The notes beneath the pieces were generated by a model that saw nothing but the letters and a program-made list of their open reading frames with translations, was not told where the DNA came from and did not search any database. From NCBI RefSeq assembly GCF_017515565.1, contig NZ_JAFWFN010000030.1, positions 52,564-116,563 of the forward strand: a DNA stretch of 64,000 nucleotides. Reading direction: 5' to 3'. This DNA comes from Halomonas sp. (lineage in GTDB: Bacteria > Pseudomonadota > Gammaproteobacteria > Pseudomonadales > Halomonadaceae). A program made the translations under genes and the position numbers. Each line of letters starts with the position of its first letter. Positions within the stretch are counted from its first letter, which is position 1. Shown one piece after another: positions 20,416-28,164 of the stretch.

Positions 20416-22089
20416 TTGAAGATTACCCGTTTAGAAATTAGTAATTACAGGACGTTTGAGAGCATAGACATAGGGTTCGACGATTTCTACTCTGCTATAT
20501 GCGGACAAAACGACGCGGGTAAGAGCAATATCGTTCGCGCACTGCGAGCGGTTTTGAGAGAGGATAACATATACGGTCGAGCGAGAAGGCATAGCATTTC
20601 CGCCTTGAGGGACTTTCCGAGATGGAAGGATGCAAAAGATAAAGACAAGGAGATTTCTGTTGTAATCGAGCTCACAATATTTAGAGCTGCAGATGCCGGA
20701 GTTTTTGAGTTTCTTATCGATTACCTCGATCTCAAAATAGATGAAAAAAAAGAATTTATGTGTCTTAAGTTAGAAAGCAGGTGGCTGGATTCGGCGTCAT
20801 CCGGGCAAACAACTGCGATTCTTGATGGTGATAAATTTGAAGGTATAAAAGCACAGGAAATCCATAAAAAAGTCCAGTCTAGCATATTGATCCATAACTC
20901 AACTGAAGTCGAGACAAGGAATTCTTTTACTGGTTTTTTGCATGAGTTTTCCGAACAATATTCCGCCGAACTGAATAAAATGACGCTTACTCTTCAGAAA
21001 TCTCTTGCGAAAATAGCAAAAGGGCAAAAAGAAGAGGTTTCCAACCTATTGTTTAGAATGAATAGTAACCTAAAAGTTGGAATAACAGTTCCCGATATGA
21101 GTTTTGACCGGCTTCCATATAATTTATCCTTGGGCGACAGTAAAATGGAAGTCGACTTAGATGACTGGGGGAGCGGGACAAAAAATAGAACTATGATCTT
21201 TCTGACCTTGTTAAAGGCAAAGCAGGTGAGCGAGTCTGCGACAACGGCCGAGAAAATGACTCCGATCTTGATTATTGAAGAGCCTGAAAGCTTTTTGCAT
21301 CCATCTGCACAAGCAGAGTTCGGTAGGGTGCTGCAGCAGATTTCAAACGAATTTGGCGTTCAGGTAATAACAACTACCCATAGTCCATACATGTTAAATC
21401 AGTCTTGTCCAGAAAGTAATATTCTTCTAGAGCGTAATATGTTCAGAAAACAATTACGTGAGACTAGAAAGATAGACACTTCAGGTGAAAACTGGATGGA
21501 GCCATTTGGCGTAGTTTTAGGATTGGCCAATGAAGAGTTTCAACCTTGGCGTGAAATATTCTTCTCGGAGTCAAAATCTCATCTCCTTGTAGAGGGTAAA
21601 ACGGACAAAGAGTATTTCGAACTAATTCGTCAAAGTTGCCATGGTGAAAATAAGTTAGAGTTTGATGGTGACATATTCCCCTATGAAGGCTGTGGCAACC
21701 TAAAAAATCCGACACTGCTCAACTTCATAAAGTCAAAAAGCAAAAATCTTGTTATAACTTTTGATATAGATGTCATTCAAGAGGTTGAGTCTACCCTCAA
21801 AAGACATGGTTTTGAAAACAATAAGTCGTATGTTGTTGTTGGGGTCGATAAAGCTGGCTCGAGAAGCATTGAAGGCCTGATACCTAGCTCTTACAAAAAT
21901 ATAGTTAATACCAATAATCCAGACCTTGTCCAGCAAGGTATCCATGGAACAAAAGAAGAGCAGAAGTTTGCCAAAAATAAACTAAAGTCCCTATATTTGG
22001 AAGAGTTTAAGGGAAATGCTGAACCAGGCGGAGACGATTATAAAGAGTTCTATAAACTTGCCAAAATATTAAACAAAGCTTTTAAGTGA
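20416..22089 (+). CDS. OLD-family ATPase with TOPRIM nuclease domain
   Basis: A 557-aa overcoming-lysogenization-defect type protein. The N-terminal ABC/SMC-like ATPase has Walker A GQNDAGKSN near residue 30, Walker B LIIEEPESFLHP near 285, and the His-switch TTTHSPYM near 320. A TOPRIM domain follows: HLLVEGKTDKEYF near 392 provides the acidic glutamate, and VITFDID near 447 the D-x-D pair. Family members cut DNA, and several act in phage defence. No UvrD-like helicase follows, so this is not a Gabija pair. The start is TTG at 20416 with AAGGAG six bases upstream. The gene is clearly more AT-rich and codon-biased differently from its neighbours, so it was probably acquired. Confidence 0.85.
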   Translation: MKITRLEISNYRTFESIDIGFDDFYSAICGQNDAGKSNIVRALRAVLREDNIYGRARRHSISALRDFPRWKDAKDKDKEISVVIELTIFRAADAGVFEFLIDYLDLKIDEKKEFMCLKLESRWLDSASSGQTTAILDGDKFEGIKAQEIHKKVQSSILIHNSTEVETRNSFTGFLHEFSEQYSAELNKMTLTLQKSLAKIAKGQKEEVSNLLFRMNSNLKVGITVPDMSFDRLPYNLSLGDSKMEVDLDDWGSGTKNRTMIFLTLLKAKQVSESATTAEKMTPILIIEEPESFLHPSAQAEFGRVLQQISNEFGVQVITTTHSPYMLNQSCPESNILLERNMFRKQLRETRKIDTSGENWMEPFGVVLGLANEEFQPWREIFFSESKSHLLVEGKTDKEYFELIRQSCHGENKLEFDGDIFPYEGCGNLKNPTLLNFIKSKSKNLVITFDIDVIQEVESTLKRHGFENNKSYVVVGVDKAGSRSIEGLIPSSYKNIVNTNNPDLVQQGIHGTKEEQKFAKNKLKSLYLEEFKGNAEPGGDDYKEFYKLAKILNKAFK

Positions 22090-22095
22090 GCTTCT

Positions 22096-22242
22096 CTAAC
22101 GATTGACTTCGCGGCGACTGATTTTACGCCGCTCTGCGTTTCCAACCCGGCGCATGAGCCAGATGTTAAATCCGTAGCGATACCAAACTGGGTAATGAGT
22201 AAAGCGTCGTCCGTGACCTTGTAAACTATCTAATATTCTTCT
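22096..22242 (-). pseudogene. Short open frame, possible gene remnant
   Basis: A 48-codon open frame without a start codon at its beginning ends at 22096. Its composition looks protein-like (aromatic- and arginine-rich, for example HYPVWYRYGFNIWLMRR, then a basic tail). It sits in the 233-base gap between the OLD gene and the YeaE-like gene. I do not recognise the family. It may be the C-terminal end of a gene interrupted when the OLD gene arrived, or chance. Confidence 0.3.
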
Positions 22243-22322
22243 TTAATTCGGCGTGACCAATACCCAGCGAGGGTGCTTGAGGGGTTTTGGTCTACCAATA
22301 CCTTCGAAGGGTTCGCACTTCG

Positions 22323-23144
22323 TCACACCATCATTAAACCCTGCTTACGTGTTGGTGGCGCGTAGGCGGCGTCGATCTGAGCCAGATCCTCTTCGTCGAG
22401 TCTGACGTTATCTGCCGCGGCGTTCTGTTTGAGGTGATCCAGGTTCACGGCTTTAGGAATAGCAATCACCCCAGGGTGTCGCAGTGCCCAGGCGAGGGCC
22501 ACTTGCGCGGGGGTGGCGCTGTGTTTGTCGGCGATGCGTTGCAGGGTGGCGTTATGCAGCAGCGCGCCGCCTTGCCCAATGGGGCAGTAGGCCATGAGCG
22601 GCATGTTGTGTTGTGCTTGCCAGGGCAGCAGGTCGTATTCAATGCCCCGTGCTTCGGGGTTGTAGAGCACCTGATTGGTGGTACACGCAGGTGCGTCTAG
22701 CTCGGTTAGGTCGTCAACGTCAAAGTTTGACACGCCCCAGCGCAGTATCTTGCCCTGCTCGCGCAGCCGTTCAAACGCTTCCACGGTTTCGCTCAGCGGG
22801 TATTGGCCGCGCCAGTGCAGCAGGTAGAGATCAATCGTGTCGGTGCCTAACCGTCGCAGGCTGCGCTCGCAGGCGGCTTGAACACCCTTGGCGCTGGCGT
22901 TGTGCGGGTAAACCTTGCTGACTAGATACACCTCATCGCGCCGCTCGCGGATCGCTTGGCCAACCACCTCTTCAGCGCCGCCCTCGGCATACATCTCGGC
23001 GGTATCAATCAGCGTCATGCCCAGGTCCAAACCTGCACGCAGCGCTCTAACCTCCGTTTGGCGCTGCCCGGCATCCTCGCCCATATACCACGTGCCCTGG
23101 CCGATACGGGGTACGCTTTCACCGCCTAGCTTGATCGTCTGCAT
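22323..23144 (-). CDS. Aldo/keto reductase, YeaE-like
   Basis: NADPH-dependent aldehyde reductase of 273 aa, close in sequence to E. coli YeaE, a methylglyoxal reductase (shared GQGTWYMGEDA, LIDTAEMYAEGGAEEVVG and IEYDLLPW). The catalytic tetrad is D47, Y52, K77 and H110. The start at 23144 is fixed by GGAGG eight bases upstream; an open extension to 23189 has no ribosome site. It is monocistronic. A detoxification role is inferred from the YeaE similarity. Confidence 0.9.
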   Translation of the reverse strand: MQTIKLGGESVPRIGQGTWYMGEDAGQRQTEVRALRAGLDLGMTLIDTAEMYAEGGAEEVVGQAIRERRDEVYLVSKVYPHNASAKGVQAACERSLRRLGTDTIDLYLLHWRGQYPLSETVEAFERLREQGKILRWGVSNFDVDDLTELDAPACTTNQVLYNPEARGIEYDLLPWQAQHNMPLMAYCPIGQGGALLHNATLQRIADKHSATPAQVALAWALRHPGVIAIPKAVNLDHLKQNAAADNVRLDEEDLAQIDAAYAPPTRKQGLMMV

Positions 23145-23392
23145 ATCTCTACCTCCTGATGTAATACTGTTTCTGACTGCTCGCTGCAATCGCAGTTATG
23201 GACCAATCTTAGAAGATGCGTATCGAAAGCTGCCCCCATTTGAGAAGCTCATCGGCGATCTTGCAAGTGGTCATTGAGAACTCTGCTACGGTTAAAGTAC
23301 GTCGTGCGCACCTAGGAGCTGAATGCTCAGATGCGCTTAGCGTTATTTAGGCCAACGGTTGGTACTAAACTCATAATATAAGGGAAATTTTT

Positions 23393-24025
23393 ATGATCAG
23401 AACCATAATGGTTGAGCTATCTACGATCGAAGCCGCTGCTTATCGTCAGAAACTGCGTGGTGGTCATTCCGGCATTGTTATCATGCGCTACGACACCGAC
23501 CAACCAGGCATCGCCACCCTCAACCGCAAATCGGGAGAACCTGACCCGTCACATAATACCGACCTGAAACTGTTCCCCCTGGAGGCATTTAAAGAGGTCA
23601 TGGAACTGACTTCTGGCATGCCCTATTCGCGGCGTGGGAAAGTCAAACTCAGTGGTGAAAAAGAGGACGCCAGCACTCAGGAGGAGACTGCTGAGGAACT
23701 GGCGACAGTAGATAGCGCTGAGTATGAAGCGATCGTCAAGGCTTATACCAATCGTAAAGGCGAGTTATCCTACGAGCTGTTAAATAAGGACTTTATTCAG
23801 TTTGCCAAGTCGAGCAAGGTCATCTCCGACATGATTGCCAACCATGCGTCAGTTGATGATATCCGCGATCACGTGGTGAAAGTGAAACTTGAAAGCATCA
23901 CCGGCAACCGTGATTTGACGGTGGCACAAACCCAGCGAATCGTTGAAATGCTTGATGAAGTCAGCCCTCGGCATGTGTTCAAAGAATTGAATGATGAAAT
24001 CAGGAAAATGCTCGCTAACCGTTAA
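23393..24025 (+). CDS. Uncharacterised 210-aa protein
   Basis: I do not recognise this family. The protein is soluble, with no signal peptide or membrane segment. The first half is mixed (STIEAAAYRQKLRGGHSGIV, then IMRYDTDQPGIATLNRK) and carries a charged linker (EKEDASTQEETAEELAT) near residue 95. The second half, from about 105, looks fully helical and charged (EYEAIVKAYTNRKGELSYEL, then MIANHASVDDIRDHVVKVKL) and could be a dimer or partner-binding domain. AAGGGA lies upstream of ATG 23393, and a terminator follows the gene, so it is likely expressed alone. Confidence 0.75.
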   Translation: MIRTIMVELSTIEAAAYRQKLRGGHSGIVIMRYDTDQPGIATLNRKSGEPDPSHNTDLKLFPLEAFKEVMELTSGMPYSRRGKVKLSGEKEDASTQEETAEELATVDSAEYEAIVKAYTNRKGELSYELLNKDFIQFAKSSKVISDMIANHASVDDIRDHVVKVKLESITGNRDLTVAQTQRIVEMLDEVSPRHVFKELNDEIRKMLANR

Positions 24026-24048
24026 ATAATTAGCCGGTAAGAATGGTT

Positions 24049-24078
24049 GGGGTCAGCTTAACGCTGACCCTAATGTTT
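24049..24078 (+). terminator. Rho-independent terminator
   Basis: GGGTCAGC (24050-24057) and GCTGACCC (24063-24070) form an 8-bp stem around TTAAC, followed by TAATGTTTT. It lies 24 bases after the stop of the 210-aa gene. Confidence 0.8.
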
Positions 24079-24209
24079 TGAGTCATGTTTTAAGCAAGTA
24101 CAAGCGGCATTTCTAGGCTTACACCTTGAGACATAGTCATATGTTTCTATCTATACTGAGGAAATAGCGTGTTCATTTTGAGTTTGAACAGCAAACCAAG
24201 GAGTTGGTA

Positions 24210-25556
24210 ATGCCGCCGCTACGTTGCCGTTTTGTTTCTGTTATCACGTTTGTGCTTCCCGTCGCGTTACTTAGCTGGGCGGCCTGTGCTACTGCCCAGC
24301 AGACGAGTGCCCAGGTGTTAAGTGCTGAAGATTCCGACCCTAATCGCTTAGGTTGGATGCAGGGCTTTCCGCCTGATGCCGACCGAGTGATTGGACAGCC
24401 AGACTCCAACTATTTTAGCTTTCCTAAAATGCGCTGGACGGTATGTCACTTTCGCGAGTTGCTGCCCACCAAACAGGTAAGCCGTGGTCTAGGCGCGCCC
24501 ACGCCGTTCATTTATGCCTTAGATGATGCGATTAACGATGTATCGTTTACGCCCATTGATGGTAGCGAGCCTATGACGTGGCAGGCCGCGCTGAACGAAA
24601 ACTACACCGATGGCGTGCTGATTTTGCACCAGGGGCAGGTGGTGTACGAAAGCTATTCAGGCTGCCTGGATGAGGCGAGTCAGCATGGGGCCATGTCAGT
24701 GACCAAATCCATGACCGGCCTGCTGGGTGAAATTTTGGTGGCGGAAGGCGCGTTAGATGATCAGGCGCTGGTGGGTGATATTTTGCCGGAGTTGGCGGAA
24801 AGCGCCTTTGGTAATGCCACGGTAAAACAGCTGCTAGAGATGACCACGGGCCTTGCGTTTAGTGAAGATTACAGCGACCCCAGCGCTGAAGTTTGGGCGT
24901 ATAACGCGGCGGCAAACCCACTGCCCAAGCCAGAAGGCTATACCGGGCCACGTACTTATTATGAGTACTTGGCTACCGTGCAGCCGGAAGGCGAGCATGG
25001 GCAGGTATTTGGTTATAAAACCATTAATACCGATGCGCTGGGGTGGGTGATTGCGCGCACGAGCGGTGAGTCGGTGGCGTCGCTGTTGTCATCGCGGATT
25101 TGGCAGCGTATAGGCGCGGAGCAGGATGGCTACTTTACCGTAGACTCTATCGGTACGCCGTTTGCAGGCGGTGGATTAAGCGTGGGCCTGCGTGACTTGG
25201 CCAGAGTCGGCCAGCTGGTGTTAAACGAGGGGGAGATGAACGGCGAGCGGTTGTTTCCAGCGGCGGCGGTAGAGCGCATTCGCCAAGGTGGCGATAGGCA
25301 GGCATTTGCGCAAGCTGGTTATCGCTATTTACCCGGCGGCAGCTATCGTGGCATGTGGTGGTCGCTGCATAACGAACATGGGGCATTTGCAGCGCGCGGA
25401 GTGCATGGGCAAACCATCTACATTGACCCCACTGCGGAGATGGTAATTGTACGCTTTGCCTCTCATCCGGTAGCGGGTAATGCCGCTAATGACCCAACAT
25501 CGCTGCCTGCCTATCAGGCGGTAGCAGAGTATTTGATGGATAAGGCCCAGCCCTGA
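24210..25556 (+). CDS. Exported serine hydrolase, beta-lactamase/NylB-like
   Basis: Class C beta-lactamase-fold serine hydrolase of 448 aa. A signal peptide of about 29 residues (ending ACATAQQ) sends it to the periplasm or outside. The SxxK motif is S163-VTK166 (in GAMSVTKSMTG), and the base is Tyr269 in GYKTINTDALGWV, the arrangement found in 6-aminohexanoate-dimer hydrolase NylB and EstB-type esterases. GVHGQTIYIDP near residue 395 replaces the KTG motif. The start at 24210 has AAGGAG six bases upstream. It is more likely an esterase or amidase than a beta-lactamase; the substrate is unknown. Confidence 0.85.
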   Translation: MPPLRCRFVSVITFVLPVALLSWAACATAQQTSAQVLSAEDSDPNRLGWMQGFPPDADRVIGQPDSNYFSFPKMRWTVCHFRELLPTKQVSRGLGAPTPFIYALDDAINDVSFTPIDGSEPMTWQAALNENYTDGVLILHQGQVVYESYSGCLDEASQHGAMSVTKSMTGLLGEILVAEGALDDQALVGDILPELAESAFGNATVKQLLEMTTGLAFSEDYSDPSAEVWAYNAAANPLPKPEGYTGPRTYYEYLATVQPEGEHGQVFGYKTINTDALGWVIARTSGESVASLLSSRIWQRIGAEQDGYFTVDSIGTPFAGGGLSVGLRDLARVGQLVLNEGEMNGERLFPAAAVERIRQGGDRQAFAQAGYRYLPGGSYRGMWWSLHNEHGAFAARGVHGQTIYIDPTAEMVIVRFASHPVAGNAANDPTSLPAYQAVAEYLMDKAQP

Positions 25557-25578
25557 AATTCTCCCTTAAAAAACAGCT

Positions 25579-25911
25579 CTAAAGGGCGGCGCCTAATTCA
25601 ACTAGCCCAAACACCGCTACCCCCGCCGCTACCGGCCAGCCTAATGAGCGTAGCCGCCACCACACCAGCAAGGTGGCGGAAAGCCCGATGGCTGTGGCCA
25701 CCCAGGAAATAGCGCTGGGGTTTACCGGCACAATGGAAACGCCCAGCACGGCGGCAATCATCAACGGGCCAAGAATGCCGAGCCATTGCGGCATATTGTT
25801 AATGCCGGTCTCACTGTTTAAACGGCGTTGCATCCATAAAAATGGCACTACGCGCATCAGCAGTGTACCTAAGGCGCATATCACCACCGCGAACCAGAGT
25901 GCTGTGCTCAT
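25579..25911 (-). CDS. azlD: AzlD-family branched-chain amino acid exporter subunit
   Basis: Small membrane subunit of 110 aa with about four hydrophobic segments (for example LWFAVVICALGTLLMRVVPF, then WLGILGPLMIAAVLGVSIV). It pairs with AzlC to form a branched-chain amino acid or analog exporter in the inner membrane. The start is placed at 25911, where the ATGA overlaps the azlC stop at 25908-25910; a longer open frame to 25953 lies within azlC. It is the last gene of XRE-azlC-azlD. Confidence 0.85.
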   Translation of the reverse strand: MSTALWFAVVICALGTLLMRVVPFLWMQRRLNSETGINNMPQWLGILGPLMIAAVLGVSIVPVNPSAISWVATAIGLSATLLVWWRLRSLGWPVAAGVAVFGLVELGAAL

Positions 25912-26630
25912 AATGCGCGCCTCTTGTTCTGAAACTTCACCGTATAAAAGCACAGTGCGCCGCAGGCGGCTGCTAGTGGTATAGCCACGTTACTACCGCC
26001 CACAAGCGTTAAACCGAGCGCCGCCACAATGGTAAGACTCATCGCCGCTGCCCAGCGTTTATCGGTAAAGCGCGGGGCTACCATAGTGAGAAAAAGCGCG
26101 GGTAGCGCGAAGGGCATAATTTCACCCAGCAGCGGCCAGCGGGCGGTAAATGCTTCGCCTGCGGTTGCTCCCACGGCGGTGCCCACTATCCATGCGCCCC
26201 AGGCCAGCAGCGATGCACCCACAAACCAGCTAAAGCGCTTAACGTCAGGCAGTTGGGGAAGTCTTGTTAACGCCAGAGCAAATACTTGATCGGTCAGGCC
26301 GTGCATTAACCAGGGCCAGTGACGGCTACGCGGTAGCAGCCCTGCAAGGTTGGGGCCATACACCACGTGGCGGACATTAATCAGCAGTGTCATCGCGACG
26401 ACCAGCCAGAGCGGGGCGCCTGTGGCGATCATGCCCACAAATAAAAACTGCGAAGCACCGGCGTAAATGAGCGTGGAAATGGCGGCGGCTTCCAGTGTGC
26501 TAAAGCCTGCTTGGCTAGCCACTAAGCCAAACGACAGCGCAACCGGAATATAGCCCCCCAGCAGCGGAATGGCTTCCCGCACGCCTTGCAGCGCGCTACG
26601 CCCGGGGGAGTGGCTGGCAAGCTGGCTCAT
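25908..26630 (-). CDS. azlC: AzlC-family branched-chain amino acid exporter subunit
   Basis: Large subunit of 240 aa with the AzlC opening GVREAIPLLGGYIPVALSFG, then ISTLIYAGASQFLFVGM and NVRHVVYGPNL near residue 88, all typical of the family. It overlaps the upstream regulator gene (26627-26630) and downstream azlD by ATGA, so all three are translationally coupled. In Bacillus AzlCD exports the leucine analog azaleucine; here the substrate is inferred only from the family. Confidence 0.92.
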   Translation of the reverse strand: MSQLASHSPGRSALQGVREAIPLLGGYIPVALSFGLVASQAGFSTLEAAAISTLIYAGASQFLFVGMIATGAPLWLVVAMTLLINVRHVVYGPNLAGLLPRSRHWPWLMHGLTDQVFALALTRLPQLPDVKRFSWFVGASLLAWGAWIVGTAVGATAGEAFTARWPLLGEIMPFALPALFLTMVAPRFTDKRWAAAMSLTIVAALGLTLVGGSNVAIPLAAACGALCFYTVKFQNKRRAL

Positions 26631-27157
26631 GGCGTTTCCCTCTGTTCCCCGTAGGTAACGGTTAGCAGCATGGTGGCCTCTTTGGCGTGGGTGCGATAGA
26701 GGTGCGGTTGATCGGCAGGAAAGGTCACGCTTCCACCGGGGGCTAGCGTGGTGGTTGCACCCTCAGTACCGGCTTCCAACCAGCCGCTAATTAGCGTCAA
26801 GGTTTCCTGGGTGCCGGGCGTATGGGCTTCTGCAAGACGCAAGGTGTGGGGCGCGCAGCGCATCCAGTAGGCATCCACTTGGGGTGAATCTTTACCCTGG
26901 TCAATCAGCTGAACCTGAACGCCATCTTCTCCAAGGGGCATAGTGATGGGTGCCACCAGCGTGCCAAACGGCACATTGAGCTGCGCGGCTAGCCGCCAAA
27001 GGGTGTCCAGCGTGGGATTGCCATTACCTTGCTCAAGGCGGCTTAAATTGGACTTGGCAATACCCGCCGCATTAGCCAGGTAAGAGAGCGACCAGCCTCG
27101 CGCTTGGCGGAGTGTCTGTAAGTGCTGGCCTAGGGTGTTAAGCGAGTACTCATCCAT
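26627..27157 (-). CDS. XRE-family regulator with C-terminal cupin
   Basis: Transcription regulator of 176 aa. Residues about 9-63 form a helix-turn-helix (LGQHLQTLRQARGWSLSYLA, then AGIAKSNLSRLEQG). Residues about 100-172 form a cupin sensor domain (HTPGTQETLTLISGWLEAG, FPADQPHLYRTH). It heads the azlCD operon and probably senses an amino acid or analog and controls its own promoter; a 32-bp palindrome lies 31-62 bases upstream. The design matches the YdcN/SutR group of E. coli. Confidence 0.9.
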   Translation of the reverse strand: MDEYSLNTLGQHLQTLRQARGWSLSYLANAAGIAKSNLSRLEQGNGNPTLDTLWRLAAQLNVPFGTLVAPITMPLGEDGVQVQLIDQGKDSPQVDAYWMRCAPHTLRLAEAHTPGTQETLTLISGWLEAGTEGATTTLAPGGSVTFPADQPHLYRTHAKEATMLLTVTYGEQRETP

Positions 27158-27187
27158 TGCGGTGTCTCGTTGTTCTTTGCATAAATT

Positions 27188-27219
27188 GTTCTTTGTATAG
27201 AACGTTCTATATAAGGAAC
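27188..27219. promoter_or_regulatory. Palindromic operator of the XRE-azlCD operon
   Basis: A 32-base palindrome with 14 of 16 positions matching per arm; the inner 16 bases TATAGAACGTTCTATA (27196-27211) are perfect. It overlaps the region where the regulator promoter must lie. It is the likely autoregulatory site. Confidence 0.75.
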
Positions 27220-27224
27220 GTTAG

Positions 27225-27479
27225 CCTGTCAACGATTGTTTTGGGCTGCTGGCGGTAGCACAGCTGATTGACCAGTTGCATCCAGATGAAATTGTCTACG
27301 GCTCGGCGGATATGCTGGTGACGCATACCGCCCACTTTGAACCAATGGTACAAAGTAGTGCAGAGGCACTGGAAATGATCTTTGATGATACGCAGCGTGA
27401 TCTATTTGATGACCCAAGCTTCTATGAAGAGGAGGAACGCCAGCGGTTGACTGGGCTTTTTAAGCCAGCAAAGGGTTGA
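27225..27479 (+). pseudogene. Fragment of an unrecognised protein gene
   Basis: An open frame of 84 codons follows a TAG at 27222 and has no ATG start; the only in-frame alternative start noted is TTG at 27276, without a ribosome site. The translation looks like real protein (LAVAQLIDQLHPDEIVYGSA, then a strongly acidic FDDPSFYEEEERQR), and the end is natural. It is probably the C-terminal remnant of a longer gene whose front has been lost next to the XRE promoter. The family is not recognised. Confidence 0.4.
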
Positions 27480-27535
27480 TGCTTAAGCGTGGGGGCGCGC
27501 TATATCAAGTAGCGACCGGCACCCGTGTACCCAAT

Positions 27536-27571
27536 AAAAACGGCTTGCTACCTAGGTAGCAAGCCGTTTTT
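27536..27571. terminator. 36-bp perfect palindrome, bidirectional terminator
   Basis: The sequence is its own reverse complement over all 36 bases: AAAAACGGCTTGCTACC... and its mirror ...GGTAGCAAGCCGTTTTT. With a CTAG loop this gives a 16-bp stem with A-tract and T-tract, ideal for termination on both strands. It lies 20 bases after the 106-aa gene and 56 after the fragment. Confidence 0.9.
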
Positions 27572-27591
27572 AGTCAGCGCACTGCTAGTAA

Positions 27592-27912
27592 TTAAGCAAT
27601 GGACGATGCCTGGGCGGAAGATAAAACGCCATGCTCAGCCTGAGAAGGGGAACGGGAAATATCGGCTATAGCGCTTAACGCCGTAAGGTTCGCATAGCCT
27701 TTTTCAGTAAGTTCAAGTACATCCGGGGAAGAACCCCATTTCAGCAGCATGTCATCAAGATGACGCTCTGCTGCTTCAAACTGGCCGCAATGGCTGAGCA
27801 GTTTGGCAATGGTGTAATCGCACTCGGGGGTATCAAACATCTCTTCCTTGATTTCTTGAATAGCCAGTTGGAGACCCGCTTGGGAAATATCTGCCAGTTG
27901 GTTATGTTGCAT
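27592..27912 (-). CDS. Uncharacterised small helical protein (106 aa)
   Basis: I do not recognise this protein. It is soluble and mostly helical, with an acidic first half (QLAIQEIKEEMFDTPECDYT) and a segment resembling a single TPR-like hairpin (AKLLSHCGQFEAAERHLDDM near residues 36-55). The last 20 residues are low-complexity Ser/Ala/Gln. It contains two cysteines (C30 and C42). The upstream region has a 15-bp tandem repeat array. It is followed by a strong palindromic terminator and so is monocistronic. Confidence 0.7.
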   Translation of the reverse strand: MQHNQLADISQAGLQLAIQEIKEEMFDTPECDYTIAKLLSHCGQFEAAERHLDDMLLKWGSSPDVLELTEKGYANLTALSAIADISRSPSQAEHGVLSSAQASSIA

Positions 27913-27938
27913 GCCACCACTCCTTGTGATTGCTATTA

Positions 27939-28010
27939 CTTGTGATTACCACTCTTGTGATCACGACTCTTGTGATCACGACTCTTGTGATCACGACTCT
28001 TGTGAACACC
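27939..28010. repeat. 15-bp tandem repeat upstream of the 106-aa gene
   Basis: Five head-to-tail units of CTTGTGATCACGACT; three are exact (27954-27998), the first differs at three bases and the last is cut. Each unit carries TGATCA. It starts 27 bases before the ATG of the minus-strand gene at 27912, where promoter or leader would be. Confidence 0.9.
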
Positions 28011-28164
28011 ATTACAGCTAATAAAATTAATGTGTACTTATTTTGTACCCTTCGAGAGTAAACCATGGTTTTGTGAGAATCAATCGCAAATTGCGACCCA
28101 TTTAGTCATTTAGTGGCCACAAAATTTTCGCCTAACGCTGGAGATTTTGTGTTTCAAAACAGGC

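Noticed and set aside
20416-22089. Gabija (GajAB) defence pair
   Set aside because: GajA-like motifs are present, but no UvrD-like helicase gene follows; the next gene is a minus-strand aldo/keto reductase.
24210-25556. True class C beta-lactamase
   Set aside because: The KTG motif and YAN motif are not present; GVHGQT and Y-K-T-I-N fit NylB/EstB-like hydrolases instead.
27939-28010. CRISPR-like array
   Set aside because: The units are head-to-tail without spacers, so it is a simple tandem repeat and not CRISPR. Each TGTGA is followed at once by TCACG, so there is no CRP spacing either.
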